Both the position numbers and the translations under genes were made by a program. Shown here in pieces: positions 24,258-36,540 of a stretch of 64,000 nt of DNA. Position 1 is the stretch's first letter, and each line of letters starts with the position of its first letter. A model generated the notes under the pieces. The model was not told where the DNA came from, did not search any database, and saw nothing but the letters and a program-made list of their open reading frames with translations. This DNA comes from Ulota crispa (taxonomy: Eukaryota > Streptophyta > Bryopsida > Orthotrichales > Orthotrichaceae), in the NCBI GenBank assembly GCA_963920765.1, contig OY987247.1, forward strand, positions 13,860,471 to 13,924,470, given 5' to 3'.

Positions 24258-27200
24258 ATGGAGACTCTCCAGCAGCTCACCTTCTCCACAGTACGCTCTT
24301 CTCACACACTCTCCCTCATTTCCTACAACACCTTCTCTAATTCCAAAACCATTGCTTAACTCACTTCACTTGCACACATTCAACATTCTTTCTTATCACA
24401 TACACAACATTCTGAATCCTGTTCATGATTCAACACGCGAGTATATGTGCCTGCAAGATTTAACGAATGCGAGATTTTCTGTTCTGTTTCTTGATTTGTA
24501 AAGATTTTTGATTTTGGTGGTTTTGTAGCGAGCTTGTGGCGTTGCCGAAGGAGTACAACAGCGGCAATGCAATGGTAGAGGAGCGACGAATCTGTTAAGC
24601 GCGACGAGGAAGAGCATTCGGTGCAGCAGTGGTGGCTTTCAAACGGGGTCGCTGTGCTTGACTCAGGTGGCAGCGTTTCAAAGTGCCGTGGAGAGGACGA
24701 AGAGCAAAGCGCACAAGAACGGAGCGTTGTCGACGACGTGTCAGGATGAGAAGATATTGGTGGCGAATCGTGGGGAGATCGCCGTGCGCATCATTCGCAC
24801 GGCGCATGAGATGGGCATTCAGTGCGTGGCTGTGCATTCCACCATTGATCGGCAGGCGTTGCACGTCCAGCTGGCTGATGAAGCTGTTTGCATTGGCGAA
24901 GCTCCCAGTAGTCAATCGTAAGTTTATCTTCCCTTTTTCTCTTGAATTTTTGTATTAGAATTGCCAGATTTCTATATGCTCGGGTGTAAACGTTTCCAAT
25001 GCAGCAAGTAATACCTTCTTTCGGTATCATATGCAATCGGTATTAGGTTTGGATCCTGTTGATCTTTGAAGCTGTTTGTGTTCGTAGTCAGTCGTAAGTC
25101 CATATCTCCCTTTCTCTTGAATTCTTGTAGCATTTTTCTGTAACTAGAATTGCCAGATTTCTATATGCTCATGTTAATACATTTCCCAATGCATCAAGTA
25201 ATACCTTCTTTCGGTATCATATGCAATTGGTGTTAGGGTTGGAATCTTGTTGATGTTTGAAGCTGTTTGTATTCGCAGTCAATCGGAAGTCCATCTTTAC
25301 TTTTTCTATTGAATTTTTGTACTAGAATTGCCAGATTTCTATATGCTCGTGTAAGTACTTTTTTTTAATGCACCAAGTAATACCTTCTTTCGGTATCATA
25401 TGCAATTGGTATTAGGGTTTGAATCTTGTTGATGTTTGAAGCTGTTTGTCTTCGTAGTCAGTTGTAAGTCCATATCCCCCTTTTCTCTTGAATTCTTATA
25501 CTAGAGTTGCTAGATTTCTATATGCTCGTGTGAAAACATTTCCCAATGCACCAAAGGACACTTTCTTTTGGTACCATGTGCAATTAGTATTAGGGTTTGA
25601 ATCCCGTTGATCTTTGAAGCTGTTTGAATTTACAGTCAGTCGTAAATCTATCCCCCCTTTCTCTTGAATTTCTATAGCATTGTTGCTGTAACTAGAATTG
25701 CTAGATTTCTATATGCTCTTGTCAGTAAACTCTCAATGCACCAAAGAATACCTTCTATCGATACCATATGCTAGTGTTATTAGGGTTTGAAATCCTGTTA
25801 ACCTTTGAGACTTTTTGAACTTGTAGTCAGTTGTAAGATTGCCCCCCCCTTTCTCTTAATTTTTTCTTTTCATACCTTCAATTTCAACACTGGCTCATAT
25901 TTGAACCTCCAAAGAGTCCAAGGTCTATGCACGGCATTTTTCGTTAGATTAACCCCATGCTTTTTCGAAGGTCATTGCCTTCACTATGAATGAATTTTCA
26001 GTCCTTTTGCTAGGATTCATTCAATTAACTCAACTTGTTGTATCTAAGGTTGCCAATCATTTAGGCTGATCTTGTTACTACAGTGAATAGCAGGGTTCAA
26101 TCTATTGAAGAAATCTGTGAGTAGGTATTGGCAAGACTGTGATTGTATATCTTTCAATATATTCAAAATGAGGTTCTGAGCTTGTTTTACTGAAAATTAA
26201 GGTTTAACTTAATGAACATTAGTGAATCTGCAAACGTTGAATTTAAGATCAATTCTAATGTCTTTTTTTCTTATTTTGCAAACATTTCACATGGCGTCCT
26301 TTCTAAGGATGCTGTGTGCACAATAACTAACCTTGGATTGCTTATTCGAAATAACCGGGAATTCCTATGTGGGATAATCACGTTGTGACCATTGGAAGTC
26401 TTACTTACTAATCATTATAGAGAAAATTCTCTTTTTATGGTCTAGTCTGGAAGTTCCTGAAACACTCTAATTTCATTCAAAGATCTCTCTTCCGCTTTGG
26501 ATTCGTTTCCGTCTTCATAGCATTTAATGTTTTCCAATTGAAATTTAACTTTGACTCATTGTTCGTAAGAATGCTGTTTGCCTAGGAGTCAATATTAAGT
26601 TGCTCTACTTAAGAAAACATGTTTTTACGTATGGTAAAACTCATGTGATTGTAGGAAAACTTATCCTGGATGTTGTCTAGAAGTTCTAACATTACTGAAA
26701 TTTCTGTTTTACCACTTTTGAAATTCCCTGTTGTGACAATTTTTGCTCTTCGTTTGGCTTGATTAGGTACCTTAACGTGCCCAACATCATGGCAGCTGCA
26801 GTCGGTCACAGGTGCACAATGCTGCATCCAGGCTATGGTTTCTTAGCAGAGAATGCCAGCTTTGTGGACATCTGCAAAGACCACGGCCTCAACTTTATTG
26901 GCCCGAACGTGAGTGTGTGCTGTGTTTCTGCTTTACTTTTCTATACTTTCTCAGTCTTACTTATTGTCAACTTGCTTTAGAAACTTGAGCAATAGTAAAA
27001 ATCATGTTATTTTGCGGTGTGCAGTCAGACAGTATTCGTGTTATGGGAGATAAGGCCACAGCTCGAGAGACAATGAAGACTGCTGGAGTCCCTACTGTCC
27101 CTGGCAGTGAAGGCCTCATCCAGGTGAGGCAGGGTGCTTCGTGTTCAGTTTTGTATACATTTTAAACATTGGAAAGGACAGAGTAGTCTTACGTTCTTTG

Positions 27201-27728
27201 AATTCCATTGATTCTGATTTCTGTTGGTTTAACAGTCGACGGAGGAAGCAGTGCGACTTGCCAACGAGATTGGCTTCCCAATCATGATCAAGGTACGTGA
27301 CAACTATTGAAGCTTAGTTCGTGTATTGAGATTCACCTCCGTAAGTGACCAAAAGTGACTTAATCCATGTCGATTGAAGTTTAAATACTCATTTCTCAAC
27401 TGCTCAAGAGAGGTTTCCATAGGAAGAAGCAACCCTGTCTTAAATGTTTGAACAGTAGAATATATAGCTTGGGAATTGTAATTATCAGCTATTAGCTTTC
27501 CAAAGCAGACCTTTTGTTTTTTTCTTTGCTTATTTTCCTGTTTTTATTGAGTTTAATTCTTCGCTTTGCTTCAAGTTTTTAATTTAAGTTCTAGGTGCTT
27601 CGGACTTTCTACTACTTGCCAGCGTCGTTAAGTACGAGCATTGTTTCTTATGAATCAGGCAACAGCTGGAGGTGGTGGACGTGGAATGAGGCTTGCAAAT
27701 GAGCCTGGAGAGTTCGTGAAACTTTTGC

Positions 27729-27763
<35 letters not shown>

Positions 27764-30638
27764 GAAGAGTGTGGTGGTGGGAACTTGTTTTGATTTCCCG
27801 TTTAGCCGATTTACTTGTACTTGATTTCTGTTTTTTTCTAGCGGACCTAATAGGGCTTAATCTACATTATCAGTGCCTACCTATCAGTATAGAGGTTTGT
27901 GAAACGAGATGTTCTCACAAGTGTATGGTGTTTTTCATGTGCAGCAAGCGAGGAGTGAGGCTGGGGCTGCGTTTGGCAACGACGGTGTATATCTCGAGAG
28001 ATACATTCAGAATCCTAGGCACATAGAATTTCAGGTATGGTTTTGCAAACTGTGTATTGCGGTTGCAGGTTGTTTTGAAGACAACTTCATTTCTATGGAG
28101 CGTGATGCATGAAATTTGGATGAACGTTCTTCAGGTTGAACTCTTGAAGGGATATCAAACTTTGCCTATGTATCAAGTAGGGTTAGGATAATATTGCAAA
28201 TGCAGTGAGATGCCTCCAGAAGTTGGATTATATTTAACACTTATAGAAAACTATGCTTCGAAGGATATTTAATAACCTTTGTTGCTGTGAATATAAATTG
28301 TAGGTTCTAGCTGACAAGTATGGAAATGTAGTCCATTTTGGCGAACGTGACTGCAGCATTCAGGTACCTTCTTCACTTTGCTTGACAAGTTCTTGCTCAT
28401 ACTGTGAAACACGAAGATAGAGGATATCCCCGTCAGAACATTGAACAGTTTCATCTATTTGGATTTTGAGAGATTAATATAGATATGTGGAGAGAGATTG
28501 ATGACGTGCAGCTCGATGATGCACTGATGGTGAACTGAAATTCAACTTTTCTTTTGTGATTATCAGAGAAGGAACCAGAAGCTGTTGGAAGAAGCTCCTT
28601 CTCCAGCCTTGACCCCCGAGTTGCGAAAAGCAATGGGGGATGCAGCCGTGGCTGCTGCTGCGTCCATTGGTTATGTTGGTGTCGGTACAGTTGAATTCTT
28701 ACTTGACGAGGGTGGCCGCTTTTTCTTCATGGAGATGAATACTCGTATTCAAGTGGAGCACCCGGTGACCGAGATGATTTACTCGGTTGATTTGATTGAG
28801 GAGCAGATTCGTGTGGCGTTGGGAGAAAAGCTTCGGTACGCTCAGGTAATATCGGGGTCCAGCATAAGCAAAAACAACGGAGTACTTGACGCGTATTATC
28901 CTGCTACTGTTACTCTATTAAACTTTCGTACTAGTGGAGTGCAAAGTGGTTTGCTTTACATCATGTGTTTTTGCCCTTAAACGTCTGTCGTGACTTGTCA
29001 GGTCACCAAGTGAACTTTGCTCTACAATCAATGTGTTTTAATTTCAATGATGCCATTTTCTAAAATATTGGTAAACTTCTCTGATTTTTTTGGCCAAAGA
29101 ATCAGCTAACAACTCCACTACAACGTCAACGGTCTCAATTCTATAACAAGAAAAAAAAACAAAAAACACTCTAGCTCATCAATTTCTGAGAATGGGGTAG
29201 AATATCTCAGAAAATCTCTTGCAAGCCTTCAGATGCTTGAAGGTTAAGTTGAGAAATGGTCAGTTCTTCTAAAGTCAGTTTGCACCTGCAAATTGTTTCC
29301 TTGTCTCTTATTGTTTACATTCTGCTGTCTCAGGACGAGATTACGTTGAGGGGACATTCAATTGAGTGTCGTATCAATGCGGAGGATGCTTTCCAAGGTT
29401 TCCGTCCTGGACCAGGTCAGAGAAGTTGATAAAACCATGGATACTGAATCCTTTGTCATCTTTTGCCATATTTTGTGTTAGAAAATACATCCTAGATTTG
29501 TGTGATGTGGAACACGTAGAGATTTTGTTGCTAGTATGTGGAGAGGATCCTGCAGCTCACAGTTTCTGGCATTCTACGTGCAGGGCGTATCACTGGCTAC
29601 TTGCCTCCTGGTGGCCCGTTTGTGAGAATGGATAGCCACATCTATACAGACTATGTGGTGCCTCCGAGTTATGATTCTTTGCTCGGAAAGGTCCGTGCTT
29701 TCAAAATCTGATGAGGAGTTTACTGTGCCTCTGGTTTTTTGTGTTAAGTTTTTAGTTTATTCTTTGTGTTTGTCAAGACATTTGGTTTTTACAGTGGTGA
29801 TGCATTTGTATCTGTGCAGCTGATTGTCTGGGCCCCAACAAGGGAGAAAGCCATTCAAAGGATGAAGCGAGCTTTGAATGATACCATCATTACAGGTTAT
29901 TTGCCGTCACTGCTGTTCAGTTGTGTTGTGCATTGGCTCAATTGCAACAGTTATAACAGCACCGGTCGTTAATGTGCACATTGCTTTTTGAAACGTCTAT
30001 TTTGATTAAAATCTTGTTTCTGTAGCTGAGTTTGCAAGTTATGAGTTGGGACTGGAGACTGAGAAGGATGTTCTGGTTGTTGTTGCTGTGCTAGGCATTC
30101 CTACCACCATCGACTACCACAAGCTTATCTTAGACATCCAGGTCAGTGCCATGTCTTTGAAGTAGTTGCAGTTTCAGTAAAGGCGCACGTTTTGAGGGCC
30201 TAGTTGCAGTGGTTCATGTCCAATCTCTGTAAAGTTGCTAGTCATACAACTGCTTTGGGATTTGAATGGAAATTTTGGGGTCCTTCTACGGTTCTCTCAA
30301 GGTCCATTGTCATGTTTTGGAGAGCCTTTTGTTGTTGTGAGTCTCTCTTTTATTGTGAGTGCTTGTAATATTGCTGAATGGTTTTTTCTTTTCTGCACCA
30401 GGACTTCAAGGACGGCAATGTAGACACGGCTTTCATCCCCAAACACGAAGACGATCTCCAAGCTGTAAGTGGAACTTTGAAATACACAATGTGCCTATTT
30501 GAAATCGATTGACTGAGAGTGAAAATTTGAGTTTCGAAATCTAGATGATCCACGCCTGGGGTTCTCATCCTTTTTGTGTGCTGTTTGCAGCCCCCTTCGT
30601 TGATGCCGATCAAGGAAACGGTTAATTCAGCTGCGTAG
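24258..30638 (+). CDS. CAC2: Biotin carboxylase subunit of plastid acetyl-CoA carboxylase, 15 exons, 547 aa
   Basis: Carboxylates the biotin on BCCP with ATP and bicarbonate, the first step of plastid fatty-acid synthesis. Exons: 24258-24290, 24529-24917, 26767-26908, 27025-27123, 27236-27292, 27659-27730, 27945-28034, 28304-28363, 28567-28845, 29334-29415, 29584-29690, 29820-29895, 30095-30141, 30402-30464, 30591-30638. All junctions are GT-AG and in phase. Residues 1-~82 are Ser/Arg/Gln-rich, lack similarity to bacterial AccC and fit a transit peptide. The core starts at [17 protein letters not shown] (~85). The ATP-grasp glycine loop GGGGRGMR is at ~244-251, and the catalytic [15 protein letters not shown] at ~369-383. 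The C-terminus ([14 protein letters not shown], then [15 protein letters not shown]) is complete. The mature length of ~463 aa fits the family. No stops or frame breaks, so it is probably functional. The symbol follows the Arabidopsis gene. Confidence 0.93.
24871..25850 (+). repeat. ~180-bp intronic repeat array copying the exon 2 splice donor
   Basis: Blocks starting near GAAGCTGTTTG and AGTCAGTCGTAAGTCC recur at about 24910 (the real exon end), 25086, 25277, 25457, 25636 and 25825, so the period is 176-191 bp. Each unit carries intron landmarks in the same order: CTCTTGAATT, AGAATTGCCAGATTTCTATA, ATGCACCAAGTAATACCTTC, TATCATATGCAATTGGTATT, GGGTTTGAATC. The unit includes a degraded copy of the last ~45 coding bases of exon 2 plus its GTAAGT donor. 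Confidence 0.9.
27731..27762 (+). repeat. (GT)16 microsatellite at a 5' splice site
   Basis: Exon 6 of the biotin carboxylase gene ends in CAG at 27730 and the intron opens directly with an uninterrupted (GT)16 run. The donor itself is therefore part of the repeat. Confidence 0.9.
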
Positions 30639-32024
30639 GCCACCTGCAGGGGTAAAGTAGTGTAATAGTTTGTAGCAGCAGCAGCAGCTTGATAGGACTC
30701 TTTTTTGGCTTTTTAGAGAACAGAATTATTGGAGGTTGTGCATTGTGATTTTTTTGATGGATTTTGGTTGTTAGCTTGTTTGGTGCCATGTGAGAGGCTG
30801 ATGGTTTAGAGGTGCAAGAGTTCCAAGGCTGTGGATGTGGTTTTACAAGCTGCATGTAGTGTGGCACCAGGAGGAGCACATTCCCATGAACCTCGTAGTT
30901 TTGCAACATTTTTTTTGTAAAATTGTAGTGACTATGGCAGATCCTGTCGGTTGCTAATCGAGGCTTTGGTTACTCTTTTTGTTGAATAAGCAAGTAGGAG
31001 TAGCCTTGTTTATCCTGTTGTGATTCATTGGTATGGTTCGTTTGCTTGAGGGCAGGGAAGTCTCTCACAAAGCATGCTCTTGCTATTGAAAGTCATGCAC
31101 GGGGAGTGAGTTGAATTATCGAGCAGGGATTACATGTAACTGGCTGGCATTAATCAGGGAGAAAATTCATGTGTTTGATTAGTTAGAAATGTGAAAAAAT
31201 GACATCAATTAGTAGGCAGGTCGTTTTAAATACTGTGCGCTGTGCGTATACTGCTAACTTGGACTGTTGAGTTTGTGAGGCACACTAATGAAGTACTTGA
31301 CAGGAATTTAGGATAATTAGATATGTTGTGTGCTACAGTGTATACTTACCATCTCAAATAGTGTGATCTTTCTGGCCAGAATATGAAGGAGATATTGCAA
31401 GTACATGAATCAACTAGAGAGTGTGTGAAGGGTGCTACGTTTTATAGATGTTATGCCACTGTGTTACTTCTTGAGGGGTTGTGAATAATTTTGATCAAAA
31501 TCCTACTCAAAGTACAAGGGCAATATGCATACCGCATTTCCATATTAATCAGACAAACTCACCCAAATGAGTGCAAAGAGGTCTTGTATTACTCAAAGGC
31601 TTGAACCAACTAGAGTAACTTTGTATTAACCCATTAAGGTCTGGTCGACCAGTTCTTGGTCAATTTTGACTCTTTTTAGCTTGTAGAGAGAGCATGTCAA
31701 GGAATTTGATGACGTGGCAAAGGGGACGGGTTTGGGGAATTGGAAAGTGAAGAGTTTAAGACAATAACCAGGCCAACCTGAGGTGGCATGTGGCTAGAGG
31801 GTTGAAAAACTAAAAGAGTACCGGCTAAAAATTTACCAATAAATGTAAAAAGATGGTCATATCAACTAAAGAGTGAGCATAATTTATGATGCATAACATT
31901 AAGCCCTACAAGATACTTCCATTTGTACGGTCAGATTCGTGGTGGGCATCTACATTCAATTACCCTAAAACTTCCCCCAAATGGCCATACAAAGGATTGT
32001 CCACCCTAGAATCAACCAGGGTCG
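30639..32024. other. 3' UTR of the biotin carboxylase gene and intergenic DNA
   Basis: About 300-400 bp after the stop is T/G-rich and probably 3' UTR, with a GCAGCAGCAGCAG run at 30676. The rest has no gene. An isolated left end resembling the TTAA family (TTAACCCATTAAGG) occurs at 31627 without a convincing partner. Confidence 0.45.
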
Positions 32025-32677
32025 TTAACCCTTCAAGGCCCACGCACTTTCCCGAGTATCTTAGAAACTGTTCTTGGATGAATAAAATGTCAACATTTTG
32101 ATAAGCTACATCAATTTAAAAAAAACGGTAAATGTACAAATTCAAACTAGATATGTTAGAGATCACATAGGAAAAGAAAACACAACATTATCACTTATGG
32201 ATTGAAAGATTATAACGTTTGATCAAGAGGGCGTTAAAATTGTGAAAGTGATTTGAAGTTTTCCAATCCTCTTTTCACATCTCAAATTTAAAAATGAAGA
32301 TACCAAAAAAATATGAGTACATAAAGTACAACATGTATAACCCTAATCAATTTACGGCTTCTTAAAATCTAGTATATAACTTTTTAAATTAAGTTTCTAA
32401 TGTGATTGTTTCTCCTAGTACTAATGTACTTTAGGCTCATTTCCAAGAGCTCTGAACACTAGAAAGTGAAAGATTTGCAATAGACACCCTTGCACAAAAT
32501 CTTAAATAAAAAATTTATAATTTGTCATTATCAAGATCAAACTTTTGATACTAAAACAAGACTTTGACAAGAACTTAAAAAATAGTAATCATTATTATTA
32601 ATCATGAAAAAAATTTAAGCATCCCAAATTACAAACAAGAAGGGACAGTTTTGGTCCCTTGGACCTTGAGGGGTTAA
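32025..32677. mobile_element. TTAA-flanked element (piggyBac-like ends), 653 bp
   Basis: The left end TTAACCCTTCAAGGCCC and right end GGACCTTGAGGGGTTAA are inverted repeats bounded by TTAA. The interior is extremely AT-rich and non-coding. A second TTAA follows at 32682, so a nested or staggered right end is possible. Confidence 0.7.
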
Positions 32678-34630
32678 AGGGTTAAACCCTTTTTGAAAGA
32701 GAGGCTAAGCAGAAAAGAGTACCAAATGGTAAAATTTCTGTACAAAATCATGGTATTAGACCTGAAATTTTAAACGCAATTGTGTTAAAGTAATTTAGTC
32801 TCGGCCTCCATTCTCCAAACTTCAAGGAGCCTCACAGAGCTCAATATTTTGGGGAACTTTCAGTTTTGCACTTGATTATTCTATCGAACGCAAGAGAACT
32901 CACTTTCTGAATGTAGAAGTGAGGTTTGACCAAACAGCATATGGATGTGAACACGTTTTGTTTGTCGAATTGCACACGCTTGTTATCATCTGAAAGAAAT
33001 CACTGGAACTAAGGTAGACACACCCATTCCTGAGCGGCTCCCAATTCCACACCCAAGATTGGAGGTTTCATCATACATTAGGGATTTCATCTATCTTAGA
33101 AAAACTTTGAAGAAATGGTCGCGAACAAGTTTTTGTTCACCGGTGAATACGCTATGACAATCTCCCGGAGGTTGTCATGACTCATTCACGGAGTGACTTG
33201 CCCACGTTTTTCACAAATCTGATTCATGTGTACAAAATTGCTTGTGAATGGCATATATGAAACCCCCTATTGTTGCACCCAAAGTGGAGTGGTGAATGCT
33301 ACTTGCGCAAGCAAATCTTGTCACATGTCTGTAACTAAACTGGTTTGAGAGGTTGGGATTGGGATTGGGATTGTCAGGTGCCATTATAAGAACACATCCA
33401 AATAGTTTTAGGGTTAGTCTAGAGGTGCTTTTAGGGACCCTATGAACTATAACTTTACCTTTTAATATAAAATATTCTACAATACTCTTTTCCACAAAAA
33501 TGACATGATAGCTTGTTGAAAAACTAACCCTATAGATTTTTTTTCTTGAATTTTCTAAGACCTTACCCTAAACCCTTATATGCTTGGGAATGGGTATGTC
33601 TACCTTAGTGAAACCTTAACCTTAAAGCTTGGAGAGGGTTTTGCAAAGCTATTGGTCTCTTCCACTGACTTTCATTCTCTGTTCATGAGAAGGTTCATCC
33701 AGGTAACCAATTCTCTCTAGGGCTCTTAAATTCATTTTATATTTTTAGCTCCACTTGCTAAAATCGTGGATTGTAGTTCAAAAAAATTGCTACCTATCTT
33801 GTATTTTGTAGAGGGCAAGTTGCTATAGTTTGGCTTTTTGTTTAGTATTTTGGCTAAATTTTTTTCCTTGGCTACAAACTTTCAACTACATGTCTTGCAA
33901 CTTATGGAGATATAAATGGCAACCATCAAGTTTTTTTTCTAATATATTCTCCAACTATGTGAATTGGTGATGTCTAAAATCAATCTTTCATAGTTGCTTT
34001 ATATTTTTAGTTATTATGTTGAACTTGGACAAATGCAAAGTGTAAACTAACAGTGTAAATTGAAAATACACAGCTCAACAATGGCAATACAACAAAAATG
34101 GAAGCAAGTGTAAATTTATCATGCAAATGATAGCTTCTAACACTAGTAATTCTCCAAGGGTCAATTTCATCTCACATCCCCAATGTTTGTGTATACAAAT
34201 GATATGATGCCAAATCTGCAATTCCCTTGCTTTTGCAAAACAAATAGGGCAGAAACTCATCAAGCAACAAAGTCCAATAAAGTTGCAATTATGATGAAGT
34301 TGACAATTGCAATTGCTATCAAGAGTTACCAAAATGAATGCCCACATTTTACCCTTTTGATCCTACTAAGGGCAAAGTGGCATCCGAACCCTAACTTGAA
34401 TGCAAAGTGGGGGGAAATTAAATGTGATTCTTAACTACTTAAGGTGTTTGATTCTAAGATCTCATTAGCTACTAAGTCACACCTCGAGTTGCACCTCAAC
34501 TCACAAGTAGTTTTGCATCTTGAATTGACTATTTTTTGATTTTTTTGATTTTTTTTACCATACACTTTTAGCACAATCAAAATTGAGGTAAAAGTTTTGC
34601 TAAATTTAGCCAGAAATATTTGCGCTGGTT
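32678..34630. other. Intergenic DNA, first part of a decayed duplication
   Basis: No gene. Parts of 32860-33010 (GACCAAACAGCATATGGATG, GAATTGCACAC) and 33655-33710 (ACTTTCA, TTCTCTGTTCATGAGAAG) have diverged counterparts at 35425-35490 and 35575-35625, so a larger segment seems duplicated, with about 0.9 kb of extra DNA in this copy. Confidence 0.4.
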
Positions 34631-34639
34631 CTGTCCATC

Positions 34640-36540
34640 TCGAAAGTCATTTCATCCACTCCAGTTCAGAACGAGGACAATATCATTCATCACCATTCAA
34701 GCAGCATTTCCATAAAAAGGACCTCAAATCGCCCCCGATCAAATACCCCACGTGTCAGATAGAAACTCATGCTCTCGTTGAATGTCGTAGTACGTACGCT
34801 ACCCAGGGCGTCAACCGGCTCCGGGTATGAGCCAGTCATCGGGCCTCGATCGACGGGGCGACACTGTAGTTCCTGTGCTCGCCTACGTCGAGGACGAAGT
34901 CGCAAAAGCTCTTGCGAAATCCTTCCCCGTTGTCGTTGTCGTCACCACAAGCTGAGCCGGAACGCTGCTGTACCGGATCCCGAAGTACTCCGCATGGTTG
35001 CATCGCTGGCTGGAACGCGCGACGTCAAACAAATTGCGAGTGGAGCACCGGATTTGGATGAGGTGAATTCCGGTGAAACCCTCGCTTGCTCGTGTACCGA
35101 CACTTGGAAACCCGATCTGTTAGTTTCAAGGTTTAGGTCAAATCTAAGTAACGCTACTTGGTGGACATTCCGATATTTGCGAAGACGTTTCGTGGTTTGT
35201 GAGAGAATTTTTAGAGGGCTGGGAGGTTTGTTAGTATCGAGGATTACTAATCTTGAAATCTAGAAATAAGCAAGAATGTTGAAACAATATAGTCTGGGCC
35301 TTTATTCTCTGTCATGAAACTGCCTCTATTAAGCGGATTTTTTTTGGGAATTTCTGGTTTGGCACTCTGTTGTGTAGGTTCTCATCAACCCAAATATATG
35401 ATTTACAGGTGAGAGTGAGGTAGGACCAAATAGCATGTGGGTGCAAACAACGTTTATCCTTTGAATTGCACACATTTGATACCATTTGAAGGAGTTTAGG
35501 GGTAATTGTTGGAACCGTGATCTCATAAAAATGGTGAGGGTATTAGAAAGAGATCTAATTTTGCCTACTTCATAGACTTTCAGTTTCTGTGCATTAGAAG
35601 CTTCTTTCAAACAACCAGTTTTGTCCTTATTGAAAGTAAGTACATCCACTTCATTTCAATAGGAGGACAGCATCATTTATCACCAATCTAGCAGCATTGC
35701 AAATAAGAAGAAAAGAACTGGGTCAACCCCTAATGGAAATGCTCGGCTGATGGCCTACGTGTCAGATGGAGGCTAAAGCTGAAGCTATATAAGCTCGATG
35801 TAGTGCACATAAGTGTTTGCAGAGCCAGTGCAGAAAACCTGAGCTATTTCTACAAACAAGGGTAAAAGTAATAATCTGTCCCTTATTTTGGAGTTGGTCA
35901 AGTTGAACCTCTTCCGCGATACTAGACTAAATCAGGGTGATTGAATCTAACTGTGAAGTCAGAGTTCCCAAATTTTAATCTCCGGACGGTAAACATCTAA
36001 ACTCTTGCAATGTTCTGCTAGGTAACTAATCAGAGCTTTTCCACTTTGGCTCCACAAACACAAATGCGTATTTGCAGTAATCTGAAGTTGATAAATGATG
36101 TGGGGTGTCTCATTCCCAGGGTGTAAATCAACGCCAGGTATAAACTTGACAACGGGCCTTGATAAAAGTGGTAACACTGCAGTTCCTGTGAAAACCAACC
36201 TCCACGGAGCATACTCAGAATCTTTTGAGAAATCCCTTGCCATTCTCGTCTTCAAGCACCGCAGGCTGAGCCAGGGCGTTATAGAGGATCCCAAATTGCG
36301 CATACTGTACCTGACCGTGGTTGCATCGCCGTGGCTGAAGAGCGCGTAGTGGTACAAATTTCGAGTGGAGCTCCAGATATGCATGAGGTGAGTGCTGATG
36401 TAACCTGTGCTTGCTCGCATACCGTCACTTAGAAACCGGATCTGCTATTTTCAAGGTTAGAGTAAAGTGGTGAGGTACTCCACTTGGTGGGCACTCCGAT
36501 GGTTGCAAACGCGTTTTGTGGTTTGTGAGGCCATTTGTGT
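34640..36540 (+). repeat. Diverged segmental duplication: 34640-35240 versus 35650-36540
   Basis: Shared landmarks occur in the same order and strand. These are ATCATTCATCACCA followed by AGCAGCAT, the CTACGTGTCAGAT-like block, GGGCCTCGATCGACGGGGCG versus GGGCCTTGATAAAAGTGGTA, GTAGTTCCTGTG versus GCAGTTCCTGTG, CGAGTGGAGCACCGGAT versus CGAGTGGAGCTCCAGAT, and CTTGGTGGACATTCCGAT versus CTTGGTGGGCACTCCGAT. Copy 2 has an insertion of ~300 bp in its first half. Both copies show open frames (34769-35263 plus; 35959-36420 minus), but their best-matching frames are interrupted by stops in one or other copy, so I annotate a decayed unit rather than a gene. Confidence 0.6.

Noticed and set aside
24133..24501. 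Ser/Pro-rich plus-strand frame over the biotin carboxylase leader
   Set aside because: It overlaps the true start in another frame and reflects the C/T-rich leader tract.
31627..32685. A larger TTAA element enclosing the one at 32025
   Set aside because: The left end TTAACCCATTAAGG has no convincing inverted partner; the second TTAA at 32682 lacks the inner part of the repeat.
34769..35263. 164-codon plus-strand frame rich in Arg, Cys and Ser
   Set aside because: Its frame is not the one that best matches the duplicated copy; composition suggests an out-of-frame reading of a G+C-rich core.
35959..36420. 153-codon minus-strand open frame
   Set aside because: The duplicated counterpart at 34700-35100 does not keep this frame open and no domain is visible; kept only as part of a decayed duplication.
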